This document shows positions 1 through 8,357 of a stretch of DNA of 64,000 nt, one piece after another. The translations under genes were made by a program, and so were the position numbers. Origin of the DNA: Mesorhizobium sophorae (lineage in GTDB: Bacteria > Pseudomonadota > Alphaproteobacteria > Rhizobiales > Rhizobiaceae); contig NZ_NNRI01000010.1 of the NCBI RefSeq assembly GCF_002270415.1, forward strand, positions 35,409 to 99,408, given 5' to 3'. The notes below the pieces were generated by a model. The model was not told the origin of the DNA, searched no databases, and saw only the letters and a program-made list of their open reading frames with translations. How positions within the stretch are numbered: position 1 is the stretch's first letter; each line of letters starts with the position of its first letter.

Positions 1-4
1 AGCA

Positions 5-2728
5 TTGGACGTGCTCCAGCGTTTCCGGGCCGGAAATCCCATATCCGCCCCCGCGTGGGTGGACACGCAAGACCAACCGATGCATCCCCAGGACAAGCGG
101 ATGATCCGACAGTTCGAGGAAGCAGTCAAAGCCTACAATGGCGGCAGCGGTCGAAGGGCCGGAAGGGTTCCCGCGCCTACCATCAAGAGCAATGTGCAGG
201 CTCTTAGGGCGTTTGCTCGTTGGCTCCTAAAAGAGAACAAGGGTCCACTGACTACTCGGGCTTTTAACGAGCCAAAGTCACTAGCCCTCGACATCGAGGA
301 GTACACCGCAACTGGTGGGGACCATCGTGACCGGCTCGACGCGGCACTGTCTCACCTCCGGAGGCTCGGAGCTGAGGGGCTCCAAGCAGTCGGTGCCGGA
401 CCCCGCCTGATGGGGCGCGAAATATTGCACCCTTATCCGGAGGACGCCCCCACCATCGATGGCCTACAAGACGAAGCCTGGGCCAATCTGGGACCCGACG
501 CGACTCGCGCAAAGAAGGCCCCCGCCTCAACCATGGCTTCCAAGCTACGTTCGTTTAGCGATTGGCTCCAAAGGGAGAGCAGGGGTAGTATAATGAGCCG
601 AATCAGCGGCAATTCTCGGCAGAAAGCGTCGCTGGACGCGGATTACAAGAACTACGTTAAAACAACAAATCGGACCGCATCGTTCGATAAGCTTAGAAAA
701 TACTTAGGGAATGCCTATACTGACGACGTCAGCATCATTGATGGCCTGGTCAGCGACGATCTGAGCAAGCTCGGATCCGACCCGGCGTCCCAAAATAGAA
801 AAAAAGCTATCCAGAATACTGCTTCGTACCAACGTAGCTTTAGTGATTGGCTCCAAAGTACGGGTAGGGAGAGCATAGTAAGCCGAATCAACGGCACTGA
901 ACGGCAGCGACGGTCGTTGAACGCAGATTATCGGGACTTCACCAAAGCCACAGGAAGAACTGGCTTGAACCTCAAGAAGCTTGGGCAGTACCTACGAGTC
1001 GTCGAGGCAAACAGAGCGCTGGGTGTGGCCTTCCCTGAGCAGCCGAGTCGGGAACCCCGGCTTGCAGGGTCGAGCCCATCGTGGTCGCCGCACGTCCCGT
1101 CCGGCTTTGACCCAAGTGAGTGGCCAACGCCGGGAGGCCCGCAGGCCGGACGGCACGAAACGGCTGTGTCGAGCTCGACCTGGTCGCCGCGGTTGCCGTC
1201 AGACTTTGATCTAAATGAGTGGCCGACGCCGGAAGGCCCGCAGGCCGGACGGCACGAAACGGCTGTGTCGAGCTCGACCTGGTCGCCGCGGTTGCCGTCA
1301 GACTTTGATCTAAATGAGTGGCCGACGCCGGAAGGCCCGCAGGCCGGACGGCACGAAACGGCTGTGTCGAGCTCGACCTGGTCGCCGCGAGTGCCGTCAG
1401 ACTTTGACCTAAATGAGTGGCCGACGCCGGAAGGCCCGCAGGCCGGACGGCACGAAACGGCTGTGTCGAGCTCGACCTGGTCGCCGCGGATGCCGTCAGA
1501 CTTTGACCTAAATGAGTGGCCGACGCCGGAAGGCCCGCAGGCCGGACGAGACGAAACGGCTGTGTCGAGCTCGACCTGGTCGCCGCGGGTGCCGTCAGAC
1601 TTTGACCTAAATGAGTGGCCGACGCCGGAAGGCCCGCAGGCCGGACGACACGAAACGGCTGTGTCGAGCTCGACCCGGTCGCCGCGAGTGCCGCCCGACT
1701 CTGAGGCGAGTATGCGGCCAACCCCGGAGGGCGCGCCAGCTCGGTCGTCAGAGATCTACCGCGGCCTCCATTCTTTCGTTGATCTGCCGTCCACACCGCA
1801 GGAGACGCGTGACGACGCTCAGTCAGCGCAGGTGCCTGGTCCGGCCGCCAGTCCGCCGTTCTTCATCGGGCCATCAGGCGAGCCTCTGGAGCTCGAGGAT
1901 ATCGGATATCTCGTCGGCGAGGATTGGCAGCATGGCTCGCAGCCGGTTCCGGACTTCCTGCTCGATGTACTGGACAACAAGATGCTGTTGCCGAGTCCGC
2001 GCATGGTTCCGCGGCCTGTCTCTATCAACGGTGAGACCTACTCTATCACGTTGGGGCCGCGAGGGCGCCGCGATGCTCAATTTATCCATCATCCTCGCCC
2101 ATCCTCGGTTCCAGATGCTCAGATCGGTGCTTCGGCTACGAGTGCCTCTTCCCACGACCGCGGACGGGTGCTCGGAGCCAGAGAATGGCTCGGCGACGAT
2201 CATATTCAGCGGGATTACGAGTTCGTGGCGCAGGAGTTGCGTGGGACTAATCCGGATCTCGCCGCCCGGACGCGGTTCGTGGATCCTCTGATAGCCTTTC
2301 AGCTTAACCACGGCGCCGATAGCGACGCGCTACGCGCATTCCATCGCATTGTCCATGATCGGAATGGTAACGATACAGCCGACTTCCTGTTCCTGCCAGT
2401 GAACAATGCCAGTGCTATTCGCGAAGGCGACCATTGGTCGCTGCTGCTGGTTGATCGCCGCAATCAGGAAAGGCCGGTCGCCTATCACTACGACTCCCTC
2501 CGGGGACACAATGATGAACCTGCAGCACGGCTCGCAGCACGGCTGGGCGCCGACCTACAAGACGCCAGCATGGCTCAGCAGAAAAACGGTTATGATTGCG
2601 GCGTCTTTGCAGTGGATGGCACACGGGCGCTGGTTAGGCGATTGGCGGGAAGACGGCAAGCAGACCTGCGGAACCTCGACAACCTCGTCGCAGATCGGCG
2701 GGCACTGCAAAACCGTCTCAGGGGCTGA
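5..2728 (+). CDS. nopD: NopD-like type III effector, C48 (Ulp1/SUMO) cysteine protease with EAR-motif repeats
   Basis: This is a probable secreted T3SS effector acting in the plant cell, where C48 proteases of the XopD/NopD type cleave SUMO from host proteins. Residues about 795-870 carry the complete C48 set: His810 in GDHWSLLLVD, Asp830 in YHYDSL, Gln859 and Cys865 in QKNGYDCGVF (numbered from the first codon given). The N-terminal third holds two or three related helical modules (SDWLQ...SRI...LxADY). The middle holds 33-residue repeats, five containing DLNEWP, which fits the plant EAR repression motif DLNxxP. The first codon is TTG and the frame is open to the window edge, so the true start probably lies upstream. 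No tts box is visible because the promoter would be outside the window. Family assignment is firm; NopD itself is the best guess among rhizobial C48 effectors. Confidence 0.8.
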   Translation: MDVLQRFRAGNPISAPAWVDTQDQPMHPQDKRMIRQFEEAVKAYNGGSGRRAGRVPAPTIKSNVQALRAFARWLLKENKGPLTTRAFNEPKSLALDIEEYTATGGDHRDRLDAALSHLRRLGAEGLQAVGAGPRLMGREILHPYPEDAPTIDGLQDEAWANLGPDATRAKKAPASTMASKLRSFSDWLQRESRGSIMSRISGNSRQKASLDADYKNYVKTTNRTASFDKLRKYLGNAYTDDVSIIDGLVSDDLSKLGSDPASQNRKKAIQNTASYQRSFSDWLQSTGRESIVSRINGTERQRRSLNADYRDFTKATGRTGLNLKKLGQYLRVVEANRALGVAFPEQPSREPRLAGSSPSWSPHVPSGFDPSEWPTPGGPQAGRHETAVSSSTWSPRLPSDFDLNEWPTPEGPQAGRHETAVSSSTWSPRLPSDFDLNEWPTPEGPQAGRHETAVSSSTWSPRVPSDFDLNEWPTPEGPQAGRHETAVSSSTWSPRMPSDFDLNEWPTPEGPQAGRDETAVSSSTWSPRVPSDFDLNEWPTPEGPQAGRHETAVSSSTRSPRVPPDSEASMRPTPEGAPARSSEIYRGLHSFVDLPSTPQETRDDAQSAQVPGPAASPPFFIGPSGEPLELEDIGYLVGEDWQHGSQPVPDFLLDVLDNKMLLPSPRMVPRPVSINGETYSITLGPRGRRDAQFIHHPRPSSVPDAQIGASATSASSHDRGRVLGAREWLGDDHIQRDYEFVAQELRGTNPDLAARTRFVDPLIAFQLNHGADSDALRAFHRIVHDRNGNDTADFLFLPVNNASAIREGDHWSLLLVDRRNQERPVAYHYDSLRGHNDEPAARLAARLGADLQDASMAQQKNGYDCGVFAVDGTRALVRRLAGRRQADLRNLDNLVADRRALQNRLRG
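1076..1735 (+). repeat. 99-bp tandem coding repeats (33 residues each)
   Basis: The anchor GCAGGCCGGACG recurs at about 1141, 1240, 1339, 1438, 1537 and 1636, an exact 99-bp period. Five units encode PSDFDLNEWPTPEGPQAG almost identically. The first unit (PSGFDPSEWPTP) and the last (PPDSEASMRPTP) are diverged. Near-identity of the central copies indicates recent unequal recombination or slippage. Confidence 0.95.
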
Positions 2729-2899
2729 TTGCGATACGGCTGAGGGGCGCGGCCAACAACCCGGCGCGGTCCCCTCTCGGCCTTCTCTCATAGAGCCTGG
2801 CAGAGCGCTTCTCGCCGACGAGGAGCGTAATCAGCGCCCTCGCAGGGTCTTGTTGCAACGGCTGAAGAGGGGCGCAGAGAGGCACTGATGCGAGGTCTA

Positions 2900-3118
2900 T
2901 CAGTAGGCAGGATTCGAACTGCTCGGCGATCGAAGCGTTCGGACTGTAGCTGTGCCTCGCCTGTCGTTTGCGCATCATGTGGATCATCTCGATGCCGGAT
3001 AAAATGGTTGTGGCGGTGGCCGCCGATTTGAAGCCGAGCATCGGCCGGGCGCGGCGCTTGGAGTGCCGATGTCCTGCTCGATCCTTCAAATACTGTGTCG
3101 AAGACGGTCGAAACCCGC
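2900..3118 (-). pseudogene. IS6-family transposase remnant, C-terminal part
   Basis: Read on the minus strand, this stretch encodes QYLKDRAGHRHSKRRARPML, then GFKS, IELMHM-like and MRKRQARHSYSPNASIAEQF segments. These correspond to the C-terminal third of IS6/IS240-type DDE transposases, past the catalytic glutamate region. It is cut at 3118/3119 by the left end of the IS21 element. The preceding part of the same protein resumes at about 6515 beyond the IS21 right end. Confidence 0.75.
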
Positions 3119-3153
3119 TGATAAACGACGACAAGATCTGAAGCGCTGGAAGA

Positions 3154-3211
3154 GCAAAGGCGGCCGCCCGCGCGCTCTTCAACTAGCGCTGTAGCGGGCG
3201 GCCGCCTTTGC
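3154..3211. repeat. Large perfect hairpin near the IS21 left end
   Basis: GCAAAGGCGGCCGCCCGC (3154-3171) is perfectly repeated in inverted orientation at 3194-3211. The 22-nt loop itself has a short GCGCT/AGCGC stem. It lies between the element end and the first ORF. It would fold in any transcript entering from the left, so it may block read-through into the transposase genes (inference). Confidence 0.8.
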
Positions 3212-3492
3212 GGCGCGGTGCTGATCATGGGAGGTTGAAGGGATAGACGCGGGGCACGTCTCCAGCCGCCCTGAGGCGGCTTTCGACGTACCCCGCCATG
3301 CGCGTGCCTTGTGGTAGATCTGCGGGTAATCAGCGCCGCAGAAACAATCCGGCGTAACACCGATCTCAACTGGCAAGTCCGGGCTCGGTGTCACGCTCCA
3401 CTGACGGTGCGCGACTGCATTATCGCATTGTCAGCGCATTCCGTCGACCTTTTCCCCGAACTCCCAGCGGCGCTCCGAAAGGATCGTCGCGG

Positions 3493-3948
3493 ATGCTCAC
3501 GGGCCGCTTCTTTCTGTGCGGCCGCTGCCGTTCGCAGGTAACGATCTGCCGCAGCTGCGACCGGGGACAGCGCTACTGCGGCCAGGACTGCGCCCGTGCT
3601 GCCCGCCGCGAGAGTGTGCGCGAGGCGGGGCGACGTTATCAGCGCAGCCGCCGGGGACGCCTGGCTCATGCGGTCCGGGCCCGACGATATCGGGCTCGGC
3701 ACAATAAAGTGACGCATCATTCTCCACCTGCATCTCCTGCCGGTTCACTACTGGTCAGTCCCTCGAACGATGTCGTCGCTGCTTTTGCTGACGTCGCCGG
3801 GCGGGCGACGACATCGGTCATGCCCACGCCGTGCTGTCGGCGCTGCGACTGTCGACTGTCGCCGTTCGTTCGCACCGGCTTCGTGCGTCGCCGGGGGCCT
3901 CGTTATGCCCGTGAAGCTGACTACGCAGACGGAGAGCCCGTATCATGA
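3493..3948 (+). CDS. IS21-associated cysteine-rich small protein
   Basis: A 151-residue protein lying just upstream of istA, whose ATG overlaps this stop codon (ATGA). Its N-terminus has a zinc-finger-like cysteine pattern, CGRC then CRSC then CGQDC, followed by a strongly Arg-rich segment, consistent with nucleic-acid binding. A second cluster (CCRRCDC) is near the C-terminus. ATG 3493 is chosen because AAAGGA lies nine bases upstream and the cysteine motif begins right after it; the frame itself is open further upstream. I know of similar ORFs accompanying some IS21 elements, but their role is unknown. Confidence 0.6.
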   Translation: MLTGRFFLCGRCRSQVTICRSCDRGQRYCGQDCARAARRESVREAGRRYQRSRRGRLAHAVRARRYRARHNKVTHHSPPASPAGSLLVSPSNDVVAAFADVAGRATTSVMPTPCCRRCDCRLSPFVRTGFVRRRGPRYAREADYADGEPVS

Positions 3949-5444
3949 CCATCAGCCCCGAACTGGAAGCGCAGATCCTGCGCCTGTATCACGCCGAGAA
4001 GTGGCGCTGCGGCACCATCGCCAGGCAATTGCATGTCCATCACACGACGGTGCATCGCGTTCTGGCCCAGGCGGGATTGCCCCGGCACAAGCCGCTGCAG
4101 AGAGCCTCAATCATTGACCCGTATCTTCCATTCATTGAGCAGACGCTGGAAAAGTTCCCCTCGCTGACCGCCAGCCGCCTTTATGCGATGGTGCGCGAGC
4201 GCGGCTACCGGGGCTTGCCGACGCACTTTCGGCACCTGGTCGCCCTGCACCGTCCCCGCAAGCCGGCCGAGGCGTTCCTGCGGCTGCGCACATTGCCGGG
4301 CGAGCAGGGACAGGTCGACTGGGCCCACTTCGGTCACATCGAGATCGGCAACGCCCGCCGGCCGCTCATGGCGTTCGTGATGGTGCTTTCTTACTCACGC
4401 GACATCTACCTGCGCTTCTTCCTCGACGCGCGCATGGAAAACTTCCTGCGCGGTCACGTCGGCGCGTTCAACACATGGTGCGGGCTGCCCAGGGTCCTGC
4501 TCTACGACAATCTCAAGAGTGCGGTGCTCGAGCGCCAGGGCGATGCGATCCGCTTCCATCCGACGCTGCTTGCCTTCGCCGGCTTCTATCGGTTCGAGCC
4601 ACGTCCTGTCGCGGTTGCCCGGGGCAACGAAAAAGGCCGCGTCGAGCGCGCCATACGGCATATAAGGGAAGCATTCTTCATCGCCCGCAAGTTCACCGAT
4701 CTCGACGATCTGAACGCCCAGGCCGAACAGTGGTGCCGCAACCAGGCAGCCGACCGGCCATGCCCCGAGGACCGGACGATGACGGTCCGCCAGGCGTTTG
4801 CGCAAGAGCAGCCACTGCTTCTGCCGCTGCCCGCCAACCCATACCCCGTCGAGGAGCAGGTCGCCGCCAAGGTTGGCAAAACGCCCTATGTGCGCTTCGA
4901 CCTCAACGATTACTCGGTACCGCATGCTCATGTCCGGCGCACGCTCAGCGTGCGCGCCGATCTCGGCCTGGTCCGCGTCTTCGACGGCGCAAAGATGATC
5001 GCCAGTCACCGTCGCAGCTATGATCGCGACCAGCAGATCGAGGACCCTCAGCACCTCAAGGCACTCGTCGCAATCAAGCGCGAGGCGCGCCAGCATCGCG
5101 GCCTCAACAGCCTGACCCGCGCCGTGCCGGCCTGCCAGACCCTGATGATCCGGGCCGCCGAGCGTGGCTCCAATATCGGTGCGATCACAAACGCGTTGCT
5201 GAAACTGCTTGACCTGTACGGCGCGCAGGAACTGCAGGCCGCCGTCGAGGAAGCTTTGCATGCCGGCGCCTCCCATTCGAGGTCGGTTCGCGACGTACTG
5301 GAACGCCGCCGGGTCGCCCGCGGTGCTCCGCCGCCGGTCGAAACGAGCCTGCCCGAACACGTGCGGCGCAAGGATACGACGGTACGGCCGCATCGCCTCG
5401 ACAGCTACGACCAACTGACCCTTGGAGGCAAAGATGATGAATAA
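3945..5444 (+). CDS. istA: IS21 transposase IstA (DDE recombinase)
   Basis: A 499-residue IstA. The N-terminal helix-turn-helix (about 1-60, RQLHVHHTTVHRVL) is followed by the rve/DDE core: Asp in GQVDWAHFG (about 125), Asp in LLYDNLKSAV (about 183) and Glu in EKGRVERAIRHIRE (about 226). A C-terminal Mu-like domain follows. IstA pairs with IstB, which stimulates strand transfer and target selection. The start overlaps the preceding ORF by 4 bp, with GGAG upstream. Full-length and apparently intact. Confidence 0.93.
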   Translation: MTISPELEAQILRLYHAEKWRCGTIARQLHVHHTTVHRVLAQAGLPRHKPLQRASIIDPYLPFIEQTLEKFPSLTASRLYAMVRERGYRGLPTHFRHLVALHRPRKPAEAFLRLRTLPGEQGQVDWAHFGHIEIGNARRPLMAFVMVLSYSRDIYLRFFLDARMENFLRGHVGAFNTWCGLPRVLLYDNLKSAVLERQGDAIRFHPTLLAFAGFYRFEPRPVAVARGNEKGRVERAIRHIREAFFIARKFTDLDDLNAQAEQWCRNQAADRPCPEDRTMTVRQAFAQEQPLLLPLPANPYPVEEQVAAKVGKTPYVRFDLNDYSVPHAHVRRTLSVRADLGLVRVFDGAKMIASHRRSYDRDQQIEDPQHLKALVAIKREARQHRGLNSLTRAVPACQTLMIRAAERGSNIGAITNALLKLLDLYGAQELQAAVEEALHAGASHSRSVRDVLERRRVARGAPPPVETSLPEHVRRKDTTVRPHRLDSYDQLTLGGKDDE

Positions 5445-6210
5445 TCCCGACATCCTGCTCAACCGGGCCAAGGCGTTGCGCCTCAATGGCCTGATCACCC
5501 ATTGGGACGAAATCGCTGACGCGGACTGGCTGGCCGCCGTCCTTCAATGGGAAGAAGAGGAGCGCTCCGACCGTTCGATGCGGCGACGCACGCGTGCCGC
5601 CAGGCTCGGCCACTTCAAGCAACTGTCCGATTATGACTGGCACTGGCCTCGCCGCATCGACCGCGCCGCCGTCGAGGATCTGATGACCCTGTCCTTCATG
5701 AACGATGCCGCCAACATCGTCTTTATCGGCCCCAACGGCGTCGGGAAATCGACACTTGCTCGCAATGTCGCTCACCAGGCGCTCATCTGCGGTCACACCG
5801 TCGTCTTCCGAACCGCCAGCGAGATGCTCGGCGAACTCGCCGCCCTCGACAGCGACGCAGCCTTGCGCCGACGCCTTCACCACTACGCCGCCGCCGACGT
5901 TCTTGCGATCGACGAGGTCGGGTATCTGTCCTACTCGAACCGTCATGCGGACCTGCTGTTCGAACTCATCAGCCGGCGCTACGAAAAACGCTCAACCATC
6001 ATCACCACCAACAGACCCTTCGCTGATTGGTCGGAGGTCTTTCCCAATGCCGCCTGCGTCGTCAGCCTCGTCGACCGCCTCATGCACCGATCCGAGGTGA
6101 TCTCCATCGAAGGCGATTCCTACCGCTTCAAGGAAGCGGCCGAGCGATCAAAGGCACAGCGCGAAAAACGCACCAGCCGCTCCTCCGGCGAAAAGGTGCC
6201 CGCAGCATGA
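5434..6210 (+). CDS. istB: IS21 helper ATPase IstB
   Basis: A 258-residue AAA+ (DnaC-like) ATPase that assembles on target DNA and activates IstA. Walker A is GPNGVGKST and Walker B is VLAIDEVGYL; TTNRPF is typical of the sensor region. ATG 5434 follows GGAGG at 7-bp spacing and overlaps the istA stop by 11 bp, better than the upstream in-frame TTG at 5422. Intact. Confidence 0.92.
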   Translation: MMNNPDILLNRAKALRLNGLITHWDEIADADWLAAVLQWEEEERSDRSMRRRTRAARLGHFKQLSDYDWHWPRRIDRAAVEDLMTLSFMNDAANIVFIGPNGVGKSTLARNVAHQALICGHTVVFRTASEMLGELAALDSDAALRRRLHHYAAADVLAIDEVGYLSYSNRHADLLFELISRRYEKRSTIITTNRPFADWSEVFPNAACVVSLVDRLMHRSEVISIEGDSYRFKEAAERSKAQREKRTSRSSGEKVPAA

Positions 6211-6428
6211 AACCAGATCCTCAACCGTCCGGCCTCAGTCGTGGTATCCACTTCCTCATCAATCCCGAATGGACACCCGAACAGGCGCTCGCTGTCTTCG
6301 AGCTCCTCAACGATCTCGCCGATAGCATCTGGTCTCACTACGGCGTCCAACTCCAGGAACTTATCCAGGAGCAGCAACGAACACCGACCGATCACAGCGA
6401 TATCGAAAAAGCCCCGTCCTCGCTCTAA
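6207..6428 (+). CDS. Small trailing ORF of the IS21 element
   Basis: A 73-residue acidic, helical protein (LINPEWTPEQALAVFELLND) whose ATG overlaps the istB stop (ATGA), implying translational coupling. The element terminator follows 20 bp after its stop. I recognise it only as a frequent companion of this IS21 subgroup; the function is unknown. Confidence 0.6.
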   Translation: MKPDPQPSGLSRGIHFLINPEWTPEQALAVFELLNDLADSIWSHYGVQLQELIQEQQRTPTDHSDIEKAPSSL

Positions 6429-6448
6429 AGCACACATCCTCCACACTC

Positions 6449-6473
6449 GGCGGCCTGCAAAGGCCGCCTTTTT
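6449..6473 (+). terminator. Rho-independent terminator of the IS21 operon
   Basis: GGCGGCC and GGCCGCC form a 7-bp GC stem around a six-base loop, followed directly by TTTTT at 6469-6473, about 20 bp after the last ORF. Confidence 0.85.
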
Positions 6474-6514
6474 GTTCCGTCCACAAGCACCAAACGCTTG
6501 TCGTCGTTTAGACG

Positions 6515-6770
6515 CGCTTTTGAAAAGCCATCAACAAAATACTGGCTCCGGCGGATCCAGATCGGCTCCAGGAGCGATCCTGCAAGCGATTTGTGGTCTT
6601 GCAGGAAACGATCCCGTCTCGATTGCTCTGGCTACCGTCGATGACGACGCAATCCGGTTGGCCATGAGGCTCCAGCGCCTTTCTGAAGAAGCGTTTGGCC
6701 GACGGCAGGTCGCGCTGTTGCGCTGAAATGCATTCGACGCTGTCATGCCATTGGCGGTCACGCTCCGCTA
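6515..6770 (-). pseudogene. IS6-family transposase remnant, middle part
   Basis: Minus-strand translation gives RDLPSAKRFFRKALEPHG and VVIDGSQSNRDGIVSC, typical of the central DDE region of IS6-family transposases. It stops where the IS21 right end begins. With the 2900-3118 remnant it is one gene split by IS21. Its N-terminal catalytic part is missing or scrambled. Confidence 0.7.
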
Positions 6771-7090
6771 ATCCCAGATCATTCCAACTCGACGCATCAT
6801 CTTTCAACAGCCCACTTTTCGTGAAGCGCGCAACTCACATCGTGCAAGAGATTGCCAGTCTAGCCGACGCTGTCGACTTCCTCAATGAATGGCCAGAAGA
6901 TCGCAGGGACCTAATCCACGAAGCCGCCCTCAGAACGTGCTATGATGCATACGATGGACGAAAACCTGTGAGCGCCGCGCGTAATGCCTTTTTCGGCTTT
7001 GCGAAACGGGCCAACATATTGGAGGATGCAACCTCCGCAATGCAGTGGCTCGCTGCTTGCAAGTCGGGCACCGGGAAAGCACAAGTTTAG
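6770..7090 (+). pseudogene. DUF982 protein, 5' end displaced by IS6 remnant
   Basis: The frame encodes FNSPLFVKR...SLADAVDFLNEW, a cysteine-containing helix and SAARNAFFGFAKRANILED, the layout of the short DUF982 proteins common in rhizobia. The natural start seems lost at the IS6 junction; in-frame GTG 6821 or an upstream codon could still initiate. Function of the family is unknown. Confidence 0.5.
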
Positions 7091-7249
7091 GCTTCGGCGC
7101 CATGCGGCTGGTGCTGGGCGCGCCGAGGGAGGGCAATGTGTCGAGATTTCATGCATGGCGAAAGCGGAAGCGCTGCTCGAAAATAGGCGAGAATTGTTCG
7201 GCTGGGCAAGCAAGTGCGACCAAGGCTATTGCCGCATGTGGGTACAGAC

Positions 7250-7498
7250 ATGACCCGCTCGAGCAGATTTGAGAGGCCGGTCGTTATCCAGGTTACCCGC
7301 CACAGCTCAGAGCGTATGGTGTTCGATGTTAATGACGCGGCCGCTATCCTACTGCGTGACCTTCATCGTCAGACCGAGAAACGGAAGGTGGCGATGAACG
7401 CCTGTCTGCAGGTATTGCGCGGTGAAATTCATCCGCCAGCTGCTCGAAGGGCTTTCGTGGCTGCTGCACTCGAAGCAAAGATTCTGCGCAGCGATTGA
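7250..7498 (+). CDS. DUF982 family protein
   Basis: An 82-residue protein starting at ATG 7250. It has the DUF982 pattern: FERPVVIQV at the start, an AAAILLRDL helix, an AMNACLQVLRG helix and a closing PAARRAFVAAALEAKIL. It follows another DUF982 remnant in the same direction, so the pair is probably an old tandem duplication. The family is abundant on rhizobial symbiosis islands and has no assigned activity. Confidence 0.6.
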   Translation: MTRSSRFERPVVIQVTRHSSERMVFDVNDAAAILLRDLHRQTEKRKVAMNACLQVLRGEIHPPAARRAFVAAALEAKILRSD

Positions 7499-7808
7499 TT
7501 AACTAGGATGGTCAGGAATTTCTTCGTTGCTTCGCTGCTGGTTTCTCGCACAAAAAGACGATCGCAGAAGTGCGGTATCCAACCCACGCACAAGAACGCC
7601 ATTCCTAAGAAGCACTCAGCCGGGTATACTCTACAACCCGCGCCAACGCCCAGATGTGTCTTTAGAATGGCGCGTAAGAGCATGATCGGCCGTCCTTTCA
7701 AGGGCACATTCTGTTCCCAGTGCTGTTCATCAACGGCAAACATCCAACTGACGACGTCCCGGTTGGAATTCCGTTTTCCGGTGTGCCAGTCCGGGGCCTT
7801 TTGCACGG
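7499..7808. other. Intergenic stretch, no supported gene
   Basis: Open frames occur on both strands here, but none has a recognisable domain or convincing ribosome binding site. It separates the DUF982 genes from the 3' end of the T3SS operon, which ends convergently at 7809. Confidence 0.5.
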
Positions 7809-8357
7809 CTATCGCGATCGTGCCAACGCACTCCTTTCGGCCTTCCCGTCTACCCCAAGCGACAAGTTGAGATTGTGGCGCAACATCAGATTCCCTGGCT
7901 CTGTTTCAAGAGCTTGCCGATATAACGCTCTTGCCGCGTCATGTCGCCCCTCCAAATCCAGAACAACTCCCTTCGCGTTCAACGCCCGCAAATTACTTGG
8001 AGCTGCTACCAAGAGGTTGTCGAGTACCTGAAGCGCCTCATTCGGGCGTTTCTGCGCCAGCAAGACCTTCGTAAGACGGATTGCCGCATCGACATTGTCC
8101 GGATGCTGCTTCAGATCATCCCGCAAAGCCCGCTCTTGCGCATCCTGACCGACTGCGCGCAAAATGCGCTCGCGTATGGCCGGATCGATCTGATCAGCGC
8201 CGAGCAACTCTGGGGGCGACGTCTCCTTCACTGAAAGAACTGGCTTGTTCCAGCTAGCGCAACCTCCGAGCGGAACAATGGCGAGTACTGAGAAGAGAAC
8301 TGAGCGCAGACGAGATGAAAGTAACGGCGGAGTGGCAATATTCTCATGTGAATTCAT
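7809..8357 (-). CDS. y4yS: Y4yS-like TPR lipoprotein of the T3SS operon
   Basis: A 182-residue protein with an N-terminal lipoprotein signal (about 15-33) ending in lipobox LGGC, so it is probably membrane-anchored. Two or three TPR-like helical repeats follow (PDNVDAAIRLTKVLLAQ, NEALQVLDNLL, HDAARALYRQALETEPGN). It is the last gene of the operon, and its ATG overlaps the rhcV stop (ATGA). Position after rhcV matches y4yS of Sinorhizobium T3SS clusters. A TadD/pilotin-like assembly role is an inference from the TPR lipoprotein form. Confidence 0.75.
   Translation of the reverse strand: MNSHENIATPPLLSSRLRSVLFSVLAIVPLGGCASWNKPVLSVKETSPPELLGADQIDPAIRERILRAVGQDAQERALRDDLKQHPDNVDAAIRLTKVLLAQKRPNEALQVLDNLLVAAPSNLRALNAKGVVLDLEGRHDAARALYRQALETEPGNLMLRHNLNLSLGVDGKAERSALARSR

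Larger units (their letters stand above)
3119..6512 (+). mobile_element. IS21-family insertion sequence
   Basis: The element of about 3.4 kb carries a cysteine-rich leader ORF, istA, istB and a small trailing ORF, all on the plus strand with 4-11 bp overlaps. The 14-mer TAAACGACGACAAG occurs at 3122-3135 and its inverse complement at 6497-6510, marking the ends to within a few bases. I could not identify an exact target duplication. It sits inside an IS6-type transposase gene. Confidence 0.85.

Noticed and set aside
1100..1735. CRISPR-like regular array
   Set aside because: Units are 99 bp, coding and contiguous without unique spacers.
972..1796. 274-residue open frame antisense to the effector repeats
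   Set aside because: It exists only because a 99-bp repeat lacks stops in that frame; composition is low-complexity and the plus-strand protein is clearly the real one.
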